From the NCBI GenBank assembly GCA_028565635.1, contig JAOXYB010052167.1, forward strand, positions 1 to 26,153: DNA of 26,153 nt. The letters run 5' to 3'. The notes beneath the pieces were generated by a model. That model was not told where the DNA came from. It saw only the letters and a program-made list of their open reading frames with translations, and ran no database searches. Below are positions 10,903-20,889 of this stretch, piece after piece. This DNA comes from Phoronis ovalis (lineage: Eukaryota; Phoronida; Phoronidae). The position numbers were made by a program, and so were the translations under genes. Position 1 is the first letter of the stretch, and the number at the start of each line of letters is the position of its first letter.

Positions 10903-12164
10903 GAGCAGTACTAAACCGAAAACAAAAGTCATCACAATCCTAATCCAAAAAGTCCAACTAGTTGCACATTCACCAAAATATTATGAGTATCCCCTGGGGC
11001 AAGGCACTGCAAGGTGTTATTTCTGCAAGCATACTGCCATCATTTTGACAGATGTCCACCCTTCGCGTGCCTCATTAGCACCATATGCCTAAATGCATGG
11101 TAATTCGATTCTGTGCTGTCTCCATAATGTGCAGCATCGAATCAGTCGCCACTAGACTAGTGGGTCTGTTGAAAAGCTCAAATTACAACTGTTATCAATT
11201 ACGTAGATAGTTTACATGTTTTATGGTATGTTTGGACATTTATTCAATTCAAGAACAATATCTGAATCGCACGCGTTTTCTTCTGCTCCAAAACGGGACT
11301 GTGTTTTTAAACAGATATTTAGTAGACGTTCCTAAAGTTTACCAAAAAGTTAGTAGCTGGCTTTATGTGAAAAATACCACATTGCATCTATGAGGCGTTT
11401 TAAATAAGCAACTTGTAAGCTTGCTGTTTTGGAATTTCCTGTAGACATTTCAAACGTTTTCGGGGTCACAGTTTTCGAATTTGTGACTCAGCATTTGCTT
11501 TGAAGAAAAAGGTAAGAAGTTTTTATATGCAAAGTGTTTTGAGTCAGAAAATTCTTTTTAGTATTTACATAATTGAAATTATTCCTGTAAATACTCGGGC
11601 CCAGGGGACCAGGCATTGCCGGGAGTATTGGAAATAGGTAATATTCTTGAATGATCAAATCGGTTTTTAGTTGTAGTAATGTTGCACGGGAGAAGACAGA
11701 TGCCCTTGTACATTCCATTGTCTATATAGATGTTTGTATTTCTTCGTCTCTGGAAATGTTTTTATAGTCTATTCGCGCGGAAATTAGTGGCAGCTAATTA
11801 AAGAAAATTTCATTTGCCTGTACCGTATGACCAGTGGTTGAAAATCAGACAAGTTTGTTTTCTAGATTTCCAATTTTTAAAGCAAAACGCATATTTCTAC
11901 TGGAGCCGTAGTAACCACATATATGTAGGTTAATGACAATTTTCATAACTAGTTGGTTTCTGTGGCTAATAAAACTTCGTTGGCCATGTGGTCGAAATTA
12001 CCTAAATAAATCACAACAGCAATGAACTTAAAATTTGCGAAAGAAAAACATTGTAGTAATAAAATTTGTCAGTCCTCCAGGCGTCCTGTGTATACTGTTA
12101 TTCATTTTAACTTATTTTAAAAATATAGAAAATTAACGAAAACGTTTCTGGATCTAAATTAAGA
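10903..12164. other. Non-coding interval, nothing recognised
   Basis: This is AT-rich sequence of about 1.26 kb. The only open frame of note (minus, 11488-11718) has no domain signature or good start context. I see no tRNA, clear repeat or splice-linked exon. Confidence 0.45.
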
Positions 12165-12228
12165 CTGTAAAGACCATTTTAAAATGCTTTTTAAAATGGT
12201 CTTTACAGACCATTTTAAAAAGCATTTT
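12165..12228. repeat. Three alternating arms forming two mutually exclusive perfect hairpins
   Basis: Hairpin 1 is 12165-12208: a 20-bp perfect stem (arm CTGTAAAGACCATTTTAAAA) with loop TGCT. Hairpin 2 is 12181-12228: a 22-bp perfect stem with loop TTAC. It reuses the right half of hairpin 1 as its left arm. The shared core is AGACCATTTTAAAA and its reverse complement, in the order forward, reverse, forward. Only one of the two stems can form at a time. There is no T-run terminator context and no nearby gene, so its role is unknown. It may be a replication or repair template-switch product. Confidence 0.9.
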
Positions 12229-13008
12229 TGTCGGAGGTATCGAAGAAGAAACATGTCTGAGTTTTGAGATTTTAAAATTTCGTTCACCATTTTATTTTTA
12301 GTCTATTTTATAAGTGTTGCAGTTCAGAAGGAAACATTTGAACTGTACTTGTCTGTAAAATAGTTGATAAAAAAACAAAGAAAACAATTATTCAACATTT
12401 GTCTAATCATACGTACTAAGCATGGAAATTTAATTGCTTTTTATTTGTTGTACATTTCCCTGGATAGAGTCTTGGAACATATATTAAGAATACAATGTCG
12501 ACAGTTTTTTTGTTGGTTGTATTTTCACTGACCGTCAAATGTTCAACAGGTGGTCCGATAGACTTTGTAAATTAATTATGGCTTGACATATCACCCTACC
12601 GTTTGTAATTAAATTAATGAATTTGTTCATTGCTAGAAGCTATATTTCGTGAAGTAAATGTCTGAATGAATTTGATACTGTACACGTACTTTGATATCTT
12701 TGTTGGTATACACTTTCTGTTTACTCTTGTTGAGTTTGATAGCCCTAATGAACGTAAATTATCTTGATTTTCTGTTGCATGCCTCATTTATTTCCCAGAA
12801 CGCATGCTATCCTTTCACACCATTCAGGGAAATTCGCTGTAAAATTAAGTATATTAGCTACTTATTTTAATCCCATCAAAACCTACATTACAGACCTCAC
12901 CTACTGGCAACAAAAATGTTTAGGCTTTTTCAAGCAAATCAGTTAATTGTGACGAACTTGGTACCAGACTGTAAGTTGCGTAGTATACAGAATTAGCTCG
13001 TTTGGGCA
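12229..13008. other. Non-coding interval, nothing recognised
   Basis: About 780 bp of AT-rich sequence. The one short open frame (plus, 12764-12946) shows no recognisable motif. Nothing else stands out. Confidence 0.45.
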
Positions 13009-13268
13009 TGTTCTCAAATGTGGCCTGGCCTGGCCTCTAGTACCCTGGGTATCAACGATTTTTGCTGCTTATTACAATGTGTACTTACCCCGAGTATCTA
13101 AAGCGATTTTTACCTGTGTATACCTATTCAAGGTACGTTACAATGTACAAGTAGCCTGGCTTCATAACTTTAACCCCCTGTAATAGCTGCAATAGGTTTT
13201 TTTTAACAAATTATATTTGAAATTTTGTAAATGCTCCGGACACAATAGCATTTTATCAATAACTTTTC

Positions 13269-13334
13269 TAATCACCACAATTTCCTGATACTGGGTCCTG
13301 TTGTCAGAAACATCGTAAAGTTACGATTCCGTAA
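13269..13334. repeat. Inner inverted-repeat arm, left
   Basis: This arm runs from TAATCACCACAATT to GATTCCGTAA and pairs with 13648-13713 with about one mismatch over 66 bp. It is noticeably less diverged than the outer arms, which suggests a younger insertion within an older foldback, or ongoing homogenisation. Confidence 0.85.
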
Positions 13335-13647
13335 GTATTTACGATTCCTTATTAAGTAGGCAATGTTTGCTGCTCGCACTCAACAAGAAAAAACAACAAG
13401 CAAAAAAAAACAGTTGCCAAAAAAATCAACAAGTAAAAAACCCGTCGCCTCGCCAAACCAATCAAAAAGCAAAAAAAAACAACTAAAAAACCTTGTCAAA
13501 AGAAAATAGTTTCAAAAATTAGGAGACAAACAAAAAAAATGGTCGCCTAAAGACAATGTTCCCTGGTCGCACTTAACATACTGAGACAATGCTCGCTGCT
13601 TGCGAAAAAACCCCATAGCCCTCCATTTTGCTTCTGTAAGTCATGAT

Positions 13648-13713
13648 TTACGGAATCGTAACTTTACGATGTTTCTGACAACAGGACCCAGTATCAGGGA
13701 ATTGTGGTGATTA
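13648..13713. repeat. Inner inverted-repeat arm, right
   Basis: This is the reverse-complement partner of 13269-13334. It begins TTACGGAATCGTAACTTTACG and ends GTGGTGATTA. Together with the 313-bp core it forms a small foldback unit of its own. Confidence 0.85.
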
Positions 13714-14257
13714 TACATCTATCCATAAACTGACACATCAAGAATATAATATTTTGACTAACATATTACTCATGAAGTCATTAAGTTTCTTCCCTAAAAT
13801 CTAATGGACTTTATTCTATTTGACATTCTTGATGGATCATGATATCCTGCTAAAAACAAGCACATGTTATTTAATCTTTTTTATTGTTAAAACATATGCA
13901 TATCTGTAGGTTATGTGATTTACTTCTGAATAATCATTTACAGTAAATTTTAGAAAATATTATGCTTTTAGGTAGGTAGCTAGAAAAATCATTGATACCC
14001 ATGATTAAAAATGCTATTATGTCCAGGGTAGTTACAGAAAATTTATATAATAGAAATTATTAAAAAATACCTATTGCAGCTATTGCAGGGGTTTAAAGTT
14101 ATGAGGCCAGGCTACTGGTACATTGTAACATACCTTGAATAGGTATACACAGGTAAAAATCGCTTTAGATATTTGGGGTAAGTACACATTGTAATAAGCA
14201 GCAAAAAGCATTGATACCCAGGGTATTAGAGGCCAGGCCAGTCCACATTTGAGAACA

Positions 14258-14861
14258 AGGCCCTTATTTGGGCTTTTTCCCTGCTTTTTTTTGAAACACA
14301 ACCTGTTTTTTGGATAAAAAACTATTTAATGACAAAAACATTAAGCCTGTGACACATGGGTTTACTTAATTATAGTTCAGGGTTTGTCGGAGTGCTGTCC
14401 TAATTTTTTTAAATATGAAACATGCACCTTTTATCAGTAGAATTTAGTTTTTTCTTCGGTACACGAATGTGTCTCAGAGATTGCGCTTGAAGCTGATAAA
14501 AATGCTCTTCTTTAATGTAAGAAATGTCGCTGATCCGGCCGGTCACTGACTCGGAATCACCGTCACTGGTTAATAACCTGGAAATTGGATAACCGACATG
14601 GTGTTAAATATTTTCCAGAAGCTCCGACAGCTAATATAATTAAATGGTTCTATATGCATTAAATCTGTCGGTTTTCACAATGCTTTATTTCTAATATAAA
14701 TATAGATAATAACAAGTTATTCTGTACTGCATTGCAATTTATTGTTTGTTCTAGAAAATTGAAATTTATAATTTCCCAGTCTATTATTGTATTCTGTGTA
14801 GGGTTCCTTTTAAATGAATAATTATAAAACTAAACAAATAATTAATTTTTCAATTTTACAG
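14258..14861. other. Receptor 5' flank; likely 5' intron end with splice acceptor at 14861
   Basis: About 600 bp lie between the foldback and the receptor's probable first codon. The last bases, TTTTTCAATTTTACAG, form a good polypyrimidine tract plus AG immediately before ATGAGG at 14862. This suggests that one or more untranslated 5' exons lie further upstream. No promoter element could be placed with confidence. Confidence 0.5.
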
Positions 14862-16577
14862 ATGAGGAACATATCTTTGGCAGATTTTGATGCCTGGCAT
14901 CGACCCGAGTCTGTAGCAGTACCTATTGTTTTTGGGATAATATTCCTTATTGGCGTCGTTGGTAATGGCACCTTATTACATATCATCTCTTGGAACCGAA
15001 GGATGAAGACAGCACCCAATGCCTATATATTCAATATTGCCCTTGGTGACTTTTTGGTGATGGTGGCTAGTGTTCCGTTCACGGCAACAACTTATACTTT
15101 CCGAGAATGGCCATATGAAGAAATTGTGTGTAAGCTTAGTCAGTCTGTGCACACTATAAGTTTAGCAATAACTGCTTTTAGCCTCTCAGCATTGGCTATT
15201 GAAAGGTTTCGAGCAATAACAAGCAAACGATATATCAAGGGAAAACCAAACAGCTTTTTATGCGGGACTATAACATTCGCTTGGGTGTTTGCTTTATTGC
15301 TTGGAATTCCTGATGCGATGTCGGCATATGTGAAACGTTACGAAACTTCTGATGGATTTTCTATGCAATTTTGCCTGCCACGAAGTCCTGCATGGGGAAA
15401 TTTATACGCTAAAATTTTCTCTGTTGTCAAATTTGGAATTACTTTTGCTGTGCCGCTGGTAATTGTAACATTTTGTTACTGCCTTATTGGATGTTATCTA
15501 GTCAAGAAAAATAGATTGGAGAACAAGACGAAAAAGGACGCAGAAGATACCACGGGTGACACTGACGAAAAACCTGTTATTAAAGATGACGACGAAAAGA
15601 AAAAGCGAAAGCATCCCCGGGCATTAGCGAAACTGGTCATGGTTATAACAGCAGTATTTGTTTTGTGTTTGTTACCCCGACATGTTTACTTACTGAAGTA
15701 CGATTATTGGCAGGACGATTTCGATCATTTTTGGCGAGTGTTTGAAATAATTGGATTTTGCTTAGCCTTCGTAAATTCATGTATAAATCCCGTTATCATT
15801 TATTTTGTCGATCGGCGATTTCGTCATCAGTTTCAACGATACTTATTTTGTTGCTGCTTTAGCCGTCCACGTTCAACAAAAAAACGTCACCACCGCCATC
15901 ACCGTAAAGATGATGTTGCAAAATGGAGACGATCGCAAGGTCAGGATGCTGTCAGGCGACAGAAAGGCTATGGTAAAATGAATGGATACCAAAGTGATTA
16001 TGACAGCAAATATCGCACATATCCATATGCTGATGTTTATGACAGAAAACGTCGTCATAGTAACGACGATCGTTACTATGGAAATAGAGACTATAGTGAA
16101 AGCCCGAGAGTTGGATATCGTGGTTACGAATCTGATGCTCGAATTTATGATACAAATCGTTATTATGTTAAAAACTATGACGAACTAGATGGTTACCGCT
16201 TAAGTCAAAATCGACACCCGGGCACCGGCCGAAATTACGAATATTCCGATACCTATAATAAGAGACGTGGATTTGTCGGAGTGGAGACCTTTCCATCTCG
16301 TCCCCAGTATGAAGATAACCGTCCGTATACGCTAAATCGGTACCCTGATTCATCGTCATATTACCATGGCAATAAGCAAGATAATCTCGAAAAAAATGAG
16401 TATGCTCCAATACGTAAAAATGTTGACATAGGAAATGATCAAGAGGTTGCCGTATATACTAGTCATATGAATGACAAGCTCGATCCAGAGAGATCCGAAT
16501 CTACAACCCCGGTTAAAGTTGCAGAAAACGATCGAACAACACCTAAAGAAACTATGTCTAAAGAACTGTACTTATGA
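14862..16577 (+). CDS. Peptide GPCR, bombesin/CCHamide/endothelin-receptor-like, with long Tyr-rich tail
   Basis: This is a rhodopsin-class seven-helix receptor of 571 residues from the preferred ATG at 14862. It would sit in the plasma membrane and signal through G proteins on binding a neuropeptide. Visible features: an N-glycosylation site NIS at 3-5; TM1 with GNGTL (N35); TM2 with LGDF (D63); a C90-C171 disulfide pair; ERF (114-116) in place of DRY; TM4 W141; a highly charged third loop (about 215-252); TM6 with CLLP (269-272); TM7 NPVIIY (309-314); and a palmitoylation-type CCC at 330-332. The NP-x3-Y spacing and the TM2/ECL1 text (IALGDFLVM, PFTATTYTFREWPY, CKLSQ) resemble CCHamide and bombesin receptors; the ligand cannot be read from sequence. 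Residues 333-571 are low-complexity, rich in Y, R, D and H, ending ELYL. An in-frame ATG at 14814 would add 16 residues, but a splice acceptor just before 14862 suggests that part is intron. The exon is uninterrupted. Confidence 0.9.
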   Translation: MRNISLADFDAWHRPESVAVPIVFGIIFLIGVVGNGTLLHIISWNRRMKTAPNAYIFNIALGDFLVMVASVPFTATTYTFREWPYEEIVCKLSQSVHTISLAITAFSLSALAIERFRAITSKRYIKGKPNSFLCGTITFAWVFALLLGIPDAMSAYVKRYETSDGFSMQFCLPRSPAWGNLYAKIFSVVKFGITFAVPLVIVTFCYCLIGCYLVKKNRLENKTKKDAEDTTGDTDEKPVIKDDDEKKKRKHPRALAKLVMVITAVFVLCLLPRHVYLLKYDYWQDDFDHFWRVFEIIGFCLAFVNSCINPVIIYFVDRRFRHQFQRYLFCCCFSRPRSTKKRHHRHHRKDDVAKWRRSQGQDAVRRQKGYGKMNGYQSDYDSKYRTYPYADVYDRKRRHSNDDRYYGNRDYSESPRVGYRGYESDARIYDTNRYYVKNYDELDGYRLSQNRHPGTGRNYEYSDTYNKRRGFVGVETFPSRPQYEDNRPYTLNRYPDSSSYYHGNKQDNLEKNEYAPIRKNVDIGNDQEVAVYTSHMNDKLDPERSESTTPVKVAENDRTTPKETMSKELYL

Positions 16578-17158
16578 AGTCAAGCTTTTCGCTAGTGTAT
16601 GCTTAATAATAGGTAAAAGCTAATTACATTTTAAACAAATATGTATATTGTTTTCTATGAAAATGTTGGATTACTAGTATATCTAGCTGTAGCTCTAGAA
16701 AACATTGTATACATTGTACACAGGCCCAGTGATCATTTCTGTGTGGGGCCCAAACAGGTGTAGAAAAGTTTATTTTGTGTGGTACATGTATGTAGTTACA
16801 TCAGTGTATATGATTTTTGAGTTCACTGCAAAATGTACATACATATGAAAGCTGGGAGCGGTCCATGACATGGCAACGTAATCAGTTACAGACATATCGA
16901 AAAACTGCGTGTCAAATTAAGAAAATAATATAATTTTATTTACATGCTTTTGGCTCATGCCGTGGTGACGTTTTTATTGGCTAATGTATATAATCCTTAA
17001 CAATGTAAGAACATATGTACATATCTATTAGTACGCAGACACAAAACGATAAAAATGCACAATTTATTATTGTTCTGTTTATTGTCTAATTAAGATTATC
17101 ACCAATTAAACTAATTGATATTTTTTTAGCACGTATAGTGTAGCTGAATGTGTTACAC
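16578..17158. other. Receptor 3' UTR and flank
   Basis: No frame of interest is seen. The receptor's 3' UTR must begin here. The only poly(A)-signal-like word I find nearby is ATTAAA at 17105-17110, which is weak evidence in such AT-rich DNA. Confidence 0.4.
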
Positions 17159-17591
17159 CTCCGGGGTGGCACTCGGGTATTAAGTGAATACCCATGCCTG
17201 GAAAAAAGCTCTAAACAAGTTTTCCAGGGGATTGAAAAAGAACCCCTAAACAACAAAAACCTATAAATGATATCCTATCGAATCCAAAACTGATTTTTTT
17301 CTACTGAGAAATTTATCTGTGATAATTTTTCGTCCCGAAGCAGCCCTAAAACCGTCACTGGCATCTCCATCATCCCCATTTGCAAACATCCCTTTAAGCA
17401 AGAAGTTAATCGCGAAATAATACCCTAAGTAAGATCAAGGAAAAAAACTAACCCCCTTTGCTCAATACTATGAATTCTCTACTCTAAACGCGTTACCTAT
17501 GTCATCAAAACATCAAAAAGGCACCCTTTTTACGCAATATTGTAACGAACAGGCGTATCCACTTTGTATCTGAGTGTCCCTCGGTGCGGGG
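17159..17591. mobile_element. Second CCGGGG-bounded element with a degenerate ACCCCTAAA array
   Basis: The left end CTCCGGGGTGGCACTCGGG mirrors the right end: GAGTGTCCCTCGGTGCGGGG on the plus strand aligns with the reverse complement of the left end, GAGTGCCACCCCGGAG. Between them are irregular copies of an ACCCCTAAA/ACCCTAAG-like word (near 17241, 17343 and 17421). The end motif GAGTGCC-CCCCGG is shared with the elements at 1-115 and 10385-10873, but the array word differs. There is no coding capacity. It lies about 580 bp past the receptor stop codon, so it could contribute to the 3' region of that transcript. Confidence 0.5.
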
Positions 17592-20564
17592 TTTCACGTA
17601 AGTTGGCACGAGTAGTATGGTTGAAAGTTTCCAAAAAAGAATTGTGCGGTCAATTCTTTAATTGTGGCTGAAAATTACTCCCATCAATTTTATAACTATC
17701 ATTGTTTAGGGTCAAGTATGTTTGTTGTTGATTAATGATTGTGTATAAACATTTTCATTTAAAGGAATAAACAAATTATAAAGTTACTTGTTATCAAGGA
17801 TGTTTGTGTTTGATGTACCGTTCAAGCAGCTTAAGCACTTGCCTATTTTGCGTACTGCTTACACTTCACCACCCAAGAGAAATATTGTTTTGCTTTAAAT
17901 TCTTGGATTACATCATACGTCACAGTTTTATCATTCAAATAAAAATCACATCAAAAGCATCGTTAAGAATTCCATTTTATATAGTAATTGCGCATGCCTA
18001 TACTTATTCAATTCGTCACGGGAAATTAATGCATCCGCGTTCAACGAAATTTCAACTTTTGACCAATCGATTGTTTTACCAACATTCAGTTTTAATTGCA
18101 AAAATGAATGTAGTTTAATCTTGTTTTAGATATTTGGCAGTAAGTAAACATGTAGGTCTAGGTATATGAATGCAATTAAAATTCGAAAGACATTTTTTTC
18201 CTGTGACGGACGTTTATCATGAGAATTATTTTCAATTTTTTTTCTTTGAATTCATTAACATAACATTAAAGTATAACCATTAAAAAATGTATACTTTTAC
18301 ATGTCTATCTCTTTATTTTGATTATAAAAATTATAAAAAGAAAAAAGTTATAGTTATATTAATATCTGTGTTTTTTTTGTGTCTCGAATCCTTAAAAACA
18401 TAGCAAATTTACAGATTTAAGCGTGTTGTATTTTTTGTGGAGTTCTTAAAAAAAAATAGGTAGCTCAATAATTAACAAAAAATACCAAATCCTGTGAAAG
18501 ATATTAGAAATGATTTATTCATAGATCAATAACATTTCTTTGCTTTCTGAAAAAGGAATATACAGACAAGTGAAGTGTGTGCAAGAGGCCATTGAAGTAC
18601 TTTCAATTGTAAAGTCAACCAGTCTGCCCCGAGAAAAATAACGCCACTTGAGAACACAAGATTTTAATGACTACACTTTGTTATATCTAAACTGTTTAGT
18701 AATGATATACTATTATTTTATCTTGTTTTACTATTTAGTAGATAAAAACATGCAGAGTGTTAGTTTATTTAACCATTATACCAAGGAATTAATCACTTTT
18801 AGTGTTTCCAAAGGTGAAATGCCAAATAAATAAAAAACTAATCTCGAGAACGAGGGGTGATGAACTCGGGTTGCCAAAAAATAGTAAGATAAAATAAAGA
18901 AAGCACAATAGGTTCAATTACCGAGAAAAAAAGACTTGACTTTACCAAGAGCGGTAGGTGTGTTTGGATAAATACCCGGACAAGTAGCTTACTTCATGAG
19001 ACTGTCAAAAAAAACAGGACTAGTTTTAAAGGGTTGTCCAAATAACTTCTACATATAAATGTTTCGGTTTGAAACAAAAAATAATAACGTCTGGAAAATT
19101 AGAGTTCACAAGTTAAAGAAAATTGAATTTACGGACACTTGTCTTTGATTTCGCATACGTGTGGGTATCTATAGGTTAAACTAAGTTCGTCTGCATATTT
19201 GAAACATGGAAAATGTTGAATGTTTCAGAAGAATGTATAAGGAGAAAAGCGTCAAAATCTATATTTTTTAGAAAATGCAATGAGAAAGTATCAAAATAGA
19301 AATTATCATTTAAACTAAGCTTTTAATTAGAGAGACTGACCAATATCTGTACTTGGTGCCCACAAAAATTTATAAAGATAACAAATGCACTTAGAATAAC
19401 ACATCATGCTCTTTCGGCAGTCTCTAATATTTCAAGAATTCCAAGTAAAATATACCTAACCAATATTGCTAGGCAATATGCGCCACCTAAAAAATACAAA
19501 AAAATCGAATAAACGGGGAAAAAAATCTTTGATGCCAGAATTCATAAACATGAAGGCAGTGGTGATTAATAATTTGTATTGCCATTTGTATCTCAAAATT
19601 AATAAAATTAAAATAGTTTTAACATTTTCAATTTATATACAAACAGTTAAAATTACATTGCTTCAAATCGAAGTAAATATGAGCAAGGTCATGACACGGC
19701 GCATCATTATTATGGTAATCATGCTTGATAATAGCTCTACCAGATTCCAAATTGACACCGTCAAACCACGTGCCAGCTAAGCAATGAGATTTTTGAAGGC
19801 TCTCACAATACAATTCTGATACAAGAATAACCAAGGGTTATAAATAAAACAAAACACATTGTGTTTATGCTATTAGCAGGTTACACAATTTATATTTTTA
19901 CAAAAATTAAATGTGATGTGTCGTGAAACTTGACCTTAGTTAAACTCAGTTGGAGTGCAGACTGCCACTGTTAAGCCGGTTAGACTGGCGACGTGTGTGT
20001 TTAATTATATTTTAATGATGTTCTGGAAAAATTAATATAGTTTTGTGATGAACAGATCCATATTTATAGTGTGACTGATTGGTTTTTAATGGAGTTCTGG
20101 AAAAAATATAACGATACACTTCCATATTTCAACTAAAAATAATAGGCTGATTATAAGCAGATTGGAATAAAAACAACTGAATCATCTTATATATCATGTA
20201 AACTTTAATTAATGTAAACATAGATTAAGTTATAACAACAAATGACAGTTTATAATAAAAAAATATTAATAAAAGCAATGTTTTTTTTAATTTTTGAGAC
20301 ATCTTGTAAATGCTTTACTGTGTGATACATGTTCTGGGATAAGGCAATGACAAATGAGTGCCAATTAAATTTCTAATTACAACTATTCTGGCAGTCCTCT
20401 AGTATTAGCACTCTGTGAGATATGTCACTTTTCATTACAGTAAGCAGAAATGGGTAGGGAATTTATGCTGACAACAACAGACTAAACAGATGGGCTGCTG
20501 ACCCTTACCCAAAATAAATAGGCGAATTCTGTTGCTGGACAATATTAGTCGTGCAATCTAGCCA
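17592..20564. other. AT-rich intergenic stretch, no supported gene
   Basis: Open frames of up to 104 codons occur (for example plus 17804-18118 and 19466-19780), but none shows a domain, plausible codon pattern or start context. A diverged repeat of about 74 bp lies at 20011-20158. This is the bulk of the spacer between the two convergent genes. Confidence 0.5.
20011..20158. repeat. Diverged two-copy repeat, about 74-bp period
   Basis: Both copies (from about 20011 and 20085) begin TTTAATG, continue with GTTCTGGAAAAA, and carry CCATATTT further on. An indel shifts the second half. It appears to be an old tandem duplication. Confidence 0.45.
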
Positions 20565-20607
20565 AGTAAGGTCGGGGGTAAGGTCGGGGTAAGGTCGGGG
20601 GTAAGGT
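20565..20607. repeat. G-rich mini-array, unit GTAAGGTCGGGG(G)
   Basis: Three full units and a partial fourth (GTAAGGTCGGGGG, GTAAGGTCGGGG, GTAAGGTCGGGGG, GTAAGGTA), alternating 13 and 12 bp. The plus strand has enough spaced G-runs to form a G-quadruplex in principle. It stands out sharply in AT-rich DNA. Confidence 0.85.
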
Positions 20608-20889
20608 ATGTCGTTATAAGCTTTCGTATTTTTTGTCAGAGTCTCTATATATACAGCATGGATTATAAAACATTATTGATATATAATCTGTATATGATAT
20701 CATCAGTAGTGAGATAAGGGATTGAAAATATATTCTTTATTTTTCATAAGAGAATATAAATGAGAGAAAAGTCCCCGATAAAGCTACATAGATCAGACGG
20801 CTAGGCTGGTATGACACAAAAAGATAGTTATACAATAGATACAATATGGTCAAAAATAGTACCAACATCGCAAGCTTATAATTATATGT

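Larger units (their letters stand above)
13009..14257. mobile_element. Nested foldback element (inverted repeat inside inverted repeat)
   Basis: The outer arms are about 195 bp each: 13009-13204 and 14063-14257. They are reverse complements at roughly 90% identity by eye, outermost word TGTTCTCAAATGTGG. Inside lie inner arms of 66 bp (13269-13334 and 13648-13713), reverse complements with about one mismatch. The core between the inner arms (13335-13647) is an A-rich degenerate array of AACAAGYAAAAA and GTCGCC words. Flanking it are CTGCTCGCACT and GCTCGCTGCTTGCG, which match the repeat at 8704-8856 in reverse. The right spacer (13714-14062, about 350 bp) is much longer than the left (about 64 bp). 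No transposase frame is seen and no target-site duplication is obvious. The minus-strand frame at 14080-14301 is only the translated arm. Confidence 0.75.

Noticed and set aside
10402-10935. Minus-strand open frames (10402-10632 and 10720-10935)
   Set aside because: Their residues repeat with the degenerate CCCTGAAATATCC array (variants of GYFRV), so they are shadows of the repeat.
14080-14301. Minus-strand open frame over the right arm of the foldback
   Set aside because: It is the translation of a non-coding inverted-repeat arm; the paired arm at 13009-13204 does not keep the frame intact.
17804-18118. Plus-strand open frame of about 104 codons downstream of the receptor
   Set aside because: It begins at TTG, is rich in F/I/Y/H as expected from AT-rich non-coding DNA, and matches no family.
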